DNA from: Poecilobothrus nobilitatus
Taxonomy: Eukaryota > Arthropoda > Insecta > Diptera > Dolichopodidae
DNA length: 64,000 bases
NCBI GenBank assembly: GCA_947095535.1
Contig: OX352773.1
Coordinates: 105,725,948 to 105,789,947, forward strand
Direction of reading: 5' to 3'
The notes below the pieces were generated by a model. It was given only the letters and a program-made list of their open reading frames with translations, searched no databases and was not told the DNA's origin. Of the stretch, positions 31,949 to 41,774 are shown piece by piece (position 1 is the stretch's first letter; every line of letters starts with the position of its first letter). The translations under genes were made by a program, and so were the position numbers.

Positions 31949-32437
31949 ATGGTTAAACAAATTTTTATAGTTGACCTACAATTTTTGCAAGGAAATGAAA
32001 AACAATATTTCCTAAAAGAGTTAGCCATACTTGAAAAAGGAAGTTTAATTCCAACTGTGTATCATTTCAAAGCACCGTACCCCGCAGAAGAGCTTAGTCA
32101 AGATGTGAAATATAATAATCAGTTTGCGAAAACAAAATAAATTAACTTAAATGGAATAACGGTTTAGTTGAATATTTAGATGTAAAATGTATATTAAAAC
32201 ACTATTTAGAGCCAGCGGAAAAGAATTTATGTTAAAGGAGAACAAAAAAAAAATTTCCTTCAAAAGTACATTGACAGTGTTAAAATAGAAGATCTAAGCA
32301 GAGACTTGCCATCATTACAAAAGATTGAAAACTTTAATTCAAATTGTCCTATACACTTATCAAACAAGAGTTTCAGATGTGCTGTTAAAAATTGTTTTAA
32401 TGTTTATATGCATCTTTTAAAAGAAAAAATGTTAGAT
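31949..32437 (+). pseudogene. Polinton-flanking conserved-looking gene remnant, plus strand
   Basis: 63 residues are open (31,949-32,140): IFIVDLQFLQGNEKQYFLKELAIL then a Pro-rich FKAPYPAEEL. Reading continues through frame changes to 32,437: FLQKYIDSVKIEDL, DLPSLQKIENF, NCPIHLSNKSFRCAVKNCFNVYMHLL. The order (an FIVD-x-Q start, a middle 'DL-x-x-LPSL' and a late C..H....C.VKN) matches an uncharacterised ORF often seen with insect Polinton-like polymerases, as far as I remember; I assign no function, although the D-x-Q/E start hints at a nuclease-like fold. At least two frameshifts. Confidence 0.5.
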
Positions 32438-32523
32438 TAAGACCATCAATTTTCATACTTGCACAATATGAATTTAAATAACAAAAAAAAGTTTACTTCA
32501 ATATAAAACAAGAAATTCACGAT

Positions 32524-32691
32524 ATGCATGTATGGGTCTATGTTTACGGATCAGCAAGGAAAGCTCATTGGGAAGAATACGCACGTGATAGAAGTAGATT
32601 TCAAAGACGTATAGAAAAAGTTGGTCTCGCTATTTCTAAAATCTTAACATCTGATCATCGTAACAAAATTTTCCAACACAGATTTCTGTAA
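32524..32691 (+). CDS. Small ORF, 55 aa, aromatic/basic, unknown
   Basis: ATG 32,524 to TAA 32,691. The frame is open upstream for several more codons (VYFNIKQEIHD). The protein has VWVYVYGSARKAHWEEYARD then SRFQRRIEKVGLAISKIL: unusually rich in Trp, Tyr, Arg and low in Asn for this AT-rich DNA. That suggests former selection as protein. Probably the end of the plus-strand remnant above or a separate Polinton gene. Not recognised. Confidence 0.45.
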   Translation: MHVWVYVYGSARKAHWEEYARDRSRFQRRIEKVGLAISKILTSDHRNKIFQHRFL

Positions 32692-33573
32692 AATTGTAAA
32701 ATATTTTCAAATACAAAATTATTTCAAACATATAAATAAATTTGTTTTATTTTTGTTTTCAAATAGATACCAAAAGCAATTAACTTCTTTTTGATTTTTA
32801 TTATTTTTTATTTTTTCATTTCTTGCAGCATAGAATGGAACGTAATAATAACAAAACAAAGTAAAATCGAAGATTTCAGGTTATTTTCTCAATCTTCTTA
32901 TAGAACAGAAAAAAGAAATCCTACATAACAGATGCACCTATAATTATATAATTTTTTTCTTTCTTTTGTTTTTATTTTTACTTTTTTACTGCATTCATAA
33001 ATTTTAACATTGTTTAAAAGAGTCAAACTAGTTTTAACAATTTATTTTACACCAGGTAAACAGAAATTAGAAGAATGCAAAATACTTTTTAAATTCATAT
33101 GTACTTAGAACAAAATATAGAATATACAGAAACAACTCATATCCTAAAATAGGTAACATATTTTTCTTATTTTTATTTTTTTTTATTTTATTTTGCAGCT
33201 TTAAAACTATAATAACAACTTACAACAATTATTGATCTTCTTTAATAAACAAAAATACACTTTGTACCTACTTCCTGTTTACGTTTTGTTTTTATTTTTA
33301 TTATTTACATCTTCGTATTCAAAAGTACCTATGAATATTTTTCTTATTAAATAATAAAAATAAGTTTTTTTCGTTTATTTTATATCTCCTTTACGTATGT
33401 AGGTATATTTTATTAAGCATGCGATTTTGCGCAAATTAATAAAATAAACTTGATTTGACCTGAAAAAAATCATCATTCTATTTTCTATATTTGTATGATA
33501 TCCTATTACAAAGTATCAATGAATTTATTGAAAAACCTAAATATCCTAAACTTGTTCAGTTCATTAACCTTGC
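32692..33573. other. Gene-free AT-rich interval
   Basis: Low-complexity T-runs with phrases such as TTTTATTTTTATTTTT, several AATAAA words and no coding frame. The right terminal inverted repeat of the Polinton might lie here, but with the left end lost there is nothing to pair it with. Confidence 0.5.
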
Positions 33574-33981
33574 CTAAAAACTTCTCTCTTCTATTAAGTT
33601 TACAGGGCCGTATTTGATTAGTTTCTCTGTTCTAGGTGGTATAATCATTTTGTTTTCAATTATACCAAAATGGAATGTATAGTTTTTATTATTTAATTTG
33701 AAAACTGCTTCATTATTTCGGTAATCTATTACCGTATTTGTTTCTTTTAAAAAATCTTCTTCAATTATTCCATCTTGTGGAATAAGAAAATTTAAAGGTA
33801 CTATATGGAAATTAATGGGATAGCATTGGTTATTAACCTTCAGTTGTAAAGTTGTTGTGCCTAAAGTTTTAATGGGTATTTCCGAAATACCTGTGATTTC
33901 GATAGTATCTAGTTCAACATATGTATTATCATGTAATGCATAAACTTTTATTAAAGATACGTTAGCCCCTGAACTGTGCAA
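33574..33981 (-). pseudogene. Orphan retroviral-type aspartic protease fragment
   Basis: 135 open residues. An SGANVSLI motif follows a His-Ser where the catalytic Asp of the usual D-[ST]-G-A would sit, so the active-site Asp is missing. Then GISEIPIKTLG, FHIVPLNF, DGIIEEDFL, VIDYRNNEAVF and IIPPRTEKLIKYG, the normal order of the flap and dimer regions of Ty3/gypsy-type LTR retroelement proteases. No Gag upstream and no RT downstream on the minus strand. A relic. Confidence 0.7.
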
Positions 33982-33999
33982 TGTATAAATGTAATGAAG

Positions 34000-34490
34000 C
34001 TCGGAAAAGTTCTATTAAAAAGCATTTGATGTTAGTTAACGTGTTATTAAGCCGGCGTTTTTATTATGTGTAATATAAACTCATATAATATTTTTGAAGG
34101 TTAACAAGTTAATGCAGAATCAATTTCATAAGTAGAATAAAAACAAGTTATTATACGGAATGTTAAAGAAATATGCATGTGAATTCATTTAAAGTATTAT
34201 TTTATTTGAACATTTTATTGAACATTAATGTGCATTAGGTGACTAAGCTTGAAATTAGTATTATTGCAATTTAGGTATGTGTATAATATAAAAGGGGTGA
34301 GGTTCATGAACAAAGAGCCATTTGTTATTAAATAGTATGTTGTTTTAATAAAATGTGCTTATAGCAATTTATTTCTTAATAAATGCATAATTACACGATC
34401 ATATATTATTAAATAGTAAGTCGTAAAGACTCAAAGATTAAATATCTTATATTTTCTAATAAAAATTATTGATCATAATAACAAGTAACT
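34000..34490. promoter_or_regulatory. Upstream region of PolB-2 with TATAAAAG
   Basis: AT-rich, no ORF. TATAAAAG at 34,287-34,294 is a strong TATA word on the plus strand, 197 bp before the PolB-2 ATG. A related phrase TATTAAATAGTA occurs twice (near 34,327 and 34,408). Confidence 0.4.
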
Positions 34491-36775
34491 ATGGAAAGCT
34501 ATGCTGAGACTCTTGTAAGAAAATATCAAGAAATCTTATTTAAGATAATAAGGAACTGTAACGAAGTGGAGGAAAACATTAAAAATTGTGAAGCAGTTAT
34601 TAAAAATTTGGAAAAACCCTTATCTACTGCCCAGAAAACAGGAAACAAATTTCATTTAACTTCACCATTGAGCAAACCTAAATCGTTTGCTCGAATGATG
34701 AATGGACTCAAGTCTTTTATAAGTGTTAGTGAATCTGAAGCATCATCTTCATCATCATGTCAACGTTTGGTGTGGGAACATCTACCACCTTCATCTTTTC
34801 AAAACAGAATGCGATCAGGAGTAATTACTAACTTATATCACTCTGAACCGAAAATGTTCTTTCAAGAATGTAGAAATGTAATAGAAGATAAATTGAGAAT
34901 TTTACAAGAACATAGCAGCATTAAAATAAATGCAGTTTTTTGTGATGAATTCAAAATACATGAAGGTGAGGAAGAAAAAAATTAACTGAAACATTTAAGT
35001 ACAAAAAATGTTGCAGTATATAAAGGAGATGAAAGAGAAGCAATAATTATAGAAGCTGTAGAAGAACCGCTGTTAAGAAAATTAGAAGAATTTCAAGAAA
35101 GGAATAGCGGTTGGGCTTTATCAGCTATTATAAATTTAACTATAAATATAAATCAATTTTCACTATTTGTTGGATCATCTTACATTAAAACACCTGTAAG
35201 GAATGGAGCTTGCATTAATGTTCGAAATAATGACAAGACATGCTTTGCAAGAACTGTTGTGTCAGCATTATATCCTTACAACAATCATCCCGAACGGCCT
35301 TCAAGCTATTCAAATTATAAAGACAGTTTGAACCTCGATGAAATTAGCTTTCCTATGGAGTTAAAAAACATTGGATTATTTGAAAAAAATAATAAAATTT
35401 CAACTAATGTATTTGTTTATCATCGTGAAACACACAAAAGTAAATGGGAAGTTGTACCATTATAATTTTCAAAATCAGTGAAAAAAGGTTAATATTAGAC
35501 TTTTGTTTTTGGTTGCTTTTTATTTAATTTCATACTTACCATTTTATTTTACTTTAGATAAGTTACATGTGAATTTAATAATGTTGCAAAAACAGGGTTC
35601 TGATGGAAATAATGTGAATATTAATCGTCATTATATTTGGATTAAAAATCTTTCAAGACTTCTGGTATCACAGTGCAATTCTAATGAACATGAAATTTAT
35701 TTTAGTGATAGATGTCGTCATAACTTTATGATACAGAAAACTGAAGGTTCATAAAGAAAATTGCTTGAAGCAAAATGAATGTAAGATAAGATTACCCAAT
35801 ATAGAAAATAAGACTCGTTTTAAGAATTATAGAAATAAGATAATGACTACGTTTGTAATGTACGCGGACTTAGAATACATTTTAAAAGAAAAAGATGGGG
35901 AAAAAAAGTTCCAGATCAAGAACATATTCCCTGCTCAATCAAATATTATTTAACAAGTTCGTTTAAGTCGAGTTACACTTAACGAACGTATATTTACGTT
36001 TTATCGGGATGAGGATTGTATTGAATGGTTTATGAACCAACTACAACAGCTAGCAATTATACTTAACTCATGTGTTACTACTATAGTTCCAATAGGAAAT
36101 CTTTCCAATGAAGATGCGATAAATTTTATCTTAGCCGGTAATTGTCACATATGTAAAAAAATGTTTGCGTCAGATGAAATTAAGGTTAAATATCATTGCC
36201 ATTTTACTGGAAAATATCATGGACCTGCTCATGTAGGTTGCAATTTAAATTATAAAGACGATTTTTCCCATTATATTTCATAACCTTAGTTCATATGATG
36301 CACATTTTTTGATTAAAGATATACAAAAAAATAAATAAGGAGAAGCACATATCCTTTACAAAATCCATTAAAGATAAAAAAATTAAATTTAGGTTTATAG
36401 ATAAAAATAAATTTCAGGTTCTTTTAGATTTTTGGATCATTTATCGTCCCTTTTAAAAGATTTTCCAATTCTAGAGTCCGAATTTTCTTATTTAACGTCA
36501 CATCAAATTGACTTATTAAAAAGAAAAGAAGTATATACCTATGACTATTTCCCTACAATAGCTTTGAGAGATTTTCAGAAACAGAATTCCCTGTTATAAA
36601 ATTGTAATTTTTATAATAAATTAAATAAAGAAAATATTAGCGATGAAGACTATCTTCATGCACAAAAAGTATGGTGTGATTAAAACTTAATAACTTAGGA
36701 GAGTGTTGAGATTCGTACCTAAAAACGGACGTGTTACTACTAGCAGATGTATTTGAAAAATTTCGTACAAATTCC
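34491..36775 (+). pseudogene. Type-B DNA polymerase PolB-2 (Maverick-like), N-terminal part, copy B
   Basis: ATG 34,491. Residues 1-164 are helical (YQEILFKIIRNCNEVEENI) and Ser-rich. After one in-frame TAA at 34,983 the same frame runs to 35,465: REAIIIEAVEEPLLRKLEEF, SGWALSAIINLTININ, GSSYIK, ACINVRNNDKTCFARTVVSALYP and SSYSNYKDSLNL. These are features of the N-terminal region of Maverick-type polymerase polyproteins (family knowledge). A second stop (TAA at 35,463) and a candidate intron (35,488-35,557) follow, then NRHYIWIKNLSRL, a zinc finger start, an Exo-I-like YADLEYI and CHICKKMF. It ends where the RT element inserts. Clearly a different lineage from PolB-1. Confidence 0.8.
35488..35557 (+). 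other. Candidate 70-bp spliceosomal intron in PolB-2
   Basis: GTTAAT donor after AAAAAAG and a TTTTACTTTAG acceptor with a T-rich tract. Removing it joins the two coding stretches in frame at a G|AT codon boundary. Size is typical of short fly introns. An insertion that happens to end in AG remains possible, and a nearby stop (35,463) means the gene is dead anyway. Confidence 0.45.
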
Positions 36776-36778
36776 TTA

Positions 36779-38063
36779 GAAACACAAATCCTTCAAACTA
36801 CCAGCCAATATCAGTTTTGAGGTCTACGTCTAAAGTCTTTGAAAAAATAATTAAAAGCAGGCTAACCCACTTCATAAATGCAAATGACATCTTGCATAAA
36901 GACCAATATGGCTTTGAGGTAAACTCTAACACTACTGTTTAGCTCTAACCGATTTTATATCAAGGAGTATAGATGACGGAAAATATACAGCTTGTTTATT
37001 TTTGGACTTGCAAAAAGCTTTTGATTGCGTAGATCATGATATACTTTCAAATTAAATCAATTAAAGTTCAAACATAATCAATTAAATCTGTTCAGACCAC
37101 ACCTATCCAATAGGAAGCAGCTCACGCGATGTAATGACACATACAGCGATATAAAGCATATAAAAAAAGGTGTCCCCCAAGGGTCAATTTTGGGGCCGAC
37201 ATTATTTAAAATTTATATAGATGATATGAGCAGGCTAGAATTAAAAGAATCGTTACAGCTTTTTGCTGATGATGCAGTAATAAAATATTCTTCAAGTAGC
37301 GAACAAGAAATAAGGGATTTAATTATACATGGCTTGAGGTATATTGAGGAGTGGCTGCTGAAAAACAGAATGTCATTAAATATTAACAAGTCAAAAATTT
37401 TAATTTTTTTAAAAAATAAATATTAGTTTCACAAGCATTATCTATAAAAATATTCAAATTGACTTAGTAAAGAATTTTAACTATTTAGGACTCATTATCG
37501 ATAGCAAACTTAGATGGCAAGAACATATAAATCACATTATTAAGAAGGTTGTTACATATGTTTTTGTCTTAAAAAGATTAAAAAAATACTTTAATAAAAA
37601 AATATTATATGTTATATATTCGTCCTATATTTGTTCAAATTTAATCTACTTAAATCCCATATGGAGTAACACTTCACAAATCTATATAAAAAAATTAGAT
37701 ATAATACGTAAAAGAGCAGTTAAAACTATTAATATTTTCCCAATCAGATATGCCACAAGTTTGATTTATTCGCCTAAATATTTAAGCTTTGAAAATATTT
37801 GAAAGAGAGAAGTGTATTTTCCAGCTTTTAAAATAGTTAACAATTTAATTAAACACACACTTTTTAATAAATCGTAATTTTGACATACATAATTATAATA
37901 CTAGAAACTGTTTTGTTCCGAACAGATAAGCAAAAAAAAATAATTGTGTATATAATAGTTTAAGGGCTTATAACAATTTAACAGATGAATTAAAAAATTT
38001 AACTTCCTACAGCTTATTTAAAAAGAAAATAGAGATTTTGTTATAATTGTAAATGTAAATGCA
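36779..38063 (+). pseudogene. Non-LTR RT inserted in PolB-2, copy B
   Basis: Same insertion as 1,165-2,442 at the identical site in PolB-2, so it predates the duplication. Copy B has the same frame breaks. Differences: about 17 extra bases (AAACACACACTTTTTAA) at about 37,852-37,868 and a two-base loss near 38,029. 37,190-37,426 is the open stretch with LFADDA. Confidence 0.8.
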
Positions 38064-38380
38064 GTAAATTAATTAATAACATAAAAAATAAATAAACTAA
38101 TAGCTAATTCTAGTATATTGAAAATGTAGCTTTAAGAATATAATTTGATAATTAAAGAGGAAAATTAAATTATTGTTATTTAAGAAAATGAAATTTAGGA
38201 ATTGTTGTGATTGACATATATTTTTTTTTATTTTTGATAATTATTAATTTTACGACCATACAGCCACTTTAATGGCTAGGGTCTAAAAATAAAATGATTA
38301 TAATAAAATAAAAAAAATATGTAAAAACCACTTAGTATGTAAATAAAAAAAAATTTTAATAAAAAAAAACACATAAGTTA
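38064..38380 (+). other. 3' UTR and A-rich tail of the RT insertion, copy B
   Basis: Counterpart of 2,443-2,760, nearly identical. No coding. Confidence 0.5.
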
Positions 38381-38411
38381 GACCCTGCTCATTACTACAC
38401 ATTCGGAGTGC

Positions 38412-38805
38412 TTAAGAGTAATCTGCACCGCCCGCATCGTTTATACTACTGGCTGCCACAGCTGCAGACTCTATGTCGACTGACATTTCTTCCAGCAGCC
38501 CGTTCACCTCGTCAAGATAGTCTACGTCTGGACTACCTGACTTAAATATTTTCAGCTTGGTATGAGGTATACCAAACCTTAGTATGTTCCCCAGCTTCTC
38601 AAGAGGTTCGAGACTCTCCTCGCTGATAAGAAGGAGAAACGATATACTGTTCTTCAACAGTTCTTCGGATAAATTCTCCTTCACTATCACCGACCAGTTC
38701 CCTATTGGAACAGTAGGGTTATGGAGTCGGAGGCACTCGAGAAGCTTCTCCCTGCTTATCTCCATCCTAGGAAACGCGAGCTCTAGGTCTTCTTGGGATT
38801 TAGCT
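38412..38805 (-). pseudogene. LOA-like ORF1 C-terminal fragment, copy B
   Basis: Same fragment as 2,783-3,178. One residue differs in the NWSVIV segment (KEN versus KQN in copy A), and a 5-bp deletion near 38,777 removes the frame at its upstream end. Confidence 0.7.
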
Positions 38806-38842
38806 AACTGGGATTAAGCCAATTTTGGCTTCCTTTTCAATT

Positions 38843-38956
38843 ATGGAACTAGGAACAATAGTAACTGAAAAGCTTAACAGATTTATTCAGTGAGCCATTG
38901 GCAACAACCTTACACTAAACGAAGAGAAAACACAAGTTGTGATCTTCAAAAATAAA
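38843..38956 (+). pseudogene. Short RT fragment, copy B
   Basis: Counterpart of 3,219-3,332, with the same internal stop and LNEEKTQVVIF stretch, cut at its 3' side by DINE element 1. Confidence 0.45.
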
Positions 38957-40614
38957 ACAAGTAAATGTAACAGTAAGTCGATGCAACCGACTTATTAATA
39001 CCCTACACCTGAATAATTCAAATTAAATTAAAAATCCATAAGTGTTTTTGGCAGCTGCTTGAACTTCTTCCCTTTCTTGTCTTATTCAACTCGAATTTCA
39101 GGAAAGTAAAAGAGGCACCCTCTTGGGATATGCTTGACACCTTTGTAAAAAATTTTAAGTTTCTATCTTTATTAATTTCGAAGATTGTTAGTCCTTGGAA
39201 GGTGTATGTCAGGTACTCGAATTGCCACTCCAATTCATCGAATCCATCTCAGGAACATAAAGAAAACATGCCAGAACACCATTGTAAAGGTTCTACTTTT
39301 GTTGGTTTTGGAGATATACTCGTTTCTCTTGTGCTCATCTAGAAATTTTCAAAATACGAACCCATGGTTCAAATTCTTTCAAATGTCAGTTTCCAATTCT
39401 ACAAAAAAGGAAACATAACAGAACACCTTTGTACTAAAAATAGGAGTTCTATCTTTGTTGGTTGTGGAGATATACTCGTTTCCTCTGGGGCTCGTCTGGA
39501 AGCTTCCAAGATTTGAACCCATGGACCAAATCCTCACAAATTTCAGAAACATAAATCAAACATTAAACATGGCACACCATTCTAATAATTTAAAGGTTAT
39601 ATCTTTGTTGTTTTTGAAGATAATGTCATTTGCTCTGAGACCCGTTGGGAAGCTTGCAAAATCCGAACCCAAGGACCAAATCCTCTCAAATTTCAGAGAC
39701 CTAAATCAAACATGAAAGAACACCATTCTGCCGAATTTAAAGGTTATATCTTTGTTGTTTTTGGAGATAATCTCATTTGCTCTAGGGCTCGTTCGGAAGC
39801 TTTCAAAATCCAAACCCATGGACCATATCCTCTTAAATTTCAGAGACATAAATCGAACGGGAAGGAACATCATTGTACAAAATTTAAAGGTTCTATCTTT
39901 GTTGATTTTGGAGAGAATCTCGTTTGCTCTGGGGCTTGTTCGGAAGCTTCCAAAATACGAATCCATGGTTCAAATTCTTTCAAATGTCAGTTTCCAATTT
40001 TATAGAAAAGGAAACATAACAGCAATAAAAATAAAGACTCTATCTTTGTTGGTTGTGCAGATATACTGGTTTGCTCTGAGGCTCGTTCGGAAGCTTTCAA
40101 GATAAGACCCCATGAACCAAATCCTCTCAAATTTCAGAGACTTAAATAAAACATGAAAGAACACCACTCTGTCAAATTTAAAGGTTATATCTTAGTTGGT
40201 TTTGGAGATAATCTCATTTGCTCTGGTGCTCGTTCGGACATAAATCGAACGGGAAGGAACATCATTGTACAAAATTTAAAGGTTCTATCTTTGTTGATTT
40301 TGGAGATAATCTCGTTTGCTCTGGGGCTTGTTCGGAAGCTTCCAAAATCCAAACCCATGGACCAAATCCTCTCAAATTTCAGAGTTCTAAATCAAACATG
40401 AAAGAACACCATTCTGCCAAATTTAAAGGTTATATCTTAGTTGGTTTTGTTGGTGCGAACGGACGGACGGACGGAAGGACATCGTTAAATCAACTCAGGA
40501 GGTGATCCTGATTCAGAATATATATACATGTCCATAAATAACTCGCTTCCTTTTAGTGGTTACAAACACCATACCAAAGTTAATATACCCTATACTTTAG
40601 GTGTAGGGTATAAC
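38955..40614. mobile_element. DINE-1-like element 1, copy B
   Basis: Counterpart of 3,331-5,232 with the same subterminal inverted repeats and ~148-bp units. It is 244 bp shorter: copy A sequence from about 4,822 to 5,066 is missing, joining TTGGTTTTG directly to TTGGTGCGAACGGACGG near 40,450. That removes roughly one and two-thirds units and the GAGTTATCG segment. Confidence 0.8.
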
Positions 40615-41774
40615 AAAAGCAGGTATTGTTCCTAATATCTGTAATATTATACCTTATCGTAATAATCGTATTATTGTACCTTATCTTGTTAGTTAAGACT
40701 TTTTTCTTTTTTAGAAAAAAGTCATTAATTGTCAATCATGAAAGTGTTATGGGAAACATTAATATTTATTATAAATGTTTATTTGTTTGATTTTTTTCAT
40801 AATTTCAGACTTTTTAAGTCATACGCATTTTAGCTGTGGACTTTGCAAAATAAACATCAATATGTTAGAAACCAGAAGTTGGACCGATCTGATTTAAAAA
40901 CCTAGTCCGTTATACTGTCATAGAAACTAATTTAAAAAAAATAAAAGTTCCGGAAAGTGCCACCTTAGATTTTGCAGTTCGTTTTTGGAGCGGGCATAAG
41001 TCTATATTTGTTATTTGTTTACTAATTTAAACTCTACTACAAAATCGGTGAGTACCTTTTTTTAAATCATGTCGGTCTGACTTCTGATACCCAAAATACG
41101 GGGGCTCCTAACAACGTACACTATTGCGTAGACATAGATATGAAAATGCCTATATTATATTTATACTATAATTTGTTTTTTAAGTCCACTTTGTTTTTAT
41201 CTGTGTATCCAAAAATTCAAAAAGTATTTATTACATTTTCCACTTAAAGTTGTTCTTTCAAATGACGTATAGACTCAAATATTTTTGTCGAAAATGCGTA
41301 AAATATGTGAATACTTATTATCTGAATTTCTCTGAATTTTCTTCTTTAACAATAGCAAATTCAGTTGAGATACCTAAGTACATTGATTGTTTTGCATGGA
41401 ATATTCCAAATCAATACGAAATACCTTATTAAGAGCCGATTCTGTAAATCTTCCCTTGTGGTATGCAATTTTCTATTTTATAGTCAGGTATCTATTAAAT
41501 TTTATTTCCTTTATTGTTATTGGCTTCTGTTTTTCTTGTTTTCCTGTTTTGTGTATATAAAAAAAACACACACAACTTAATTGTTTGATTATCCAGTTAC
41601 GAATGAATCTTTATTCTTTTTTGTATTACAAATTCTATTATTCTACTACAAAAATGAATAATCGAATAAATCATATATCAATGAATAAATAACACATTTA
41701 TAGATGACATCTTTCTTTACTTTTTGGAATTATTCTTTTTCCACTAAATTTTTTTTTATACGGATTGTGGATAG
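40615..41774. other. Gene-free AT-rich interval, copy B
   Basis: Counterpart of 5,233-6,440, without the ~50-bp repeat seen there. Nothing coding supported. Confidence 0.5.

Noticed and set aside
32692..34490. Polinton right terminal inverted repeat
   Set aside because: I could not find a sequence that pairs with any left end; the left end is lost at the 20,654 junction.
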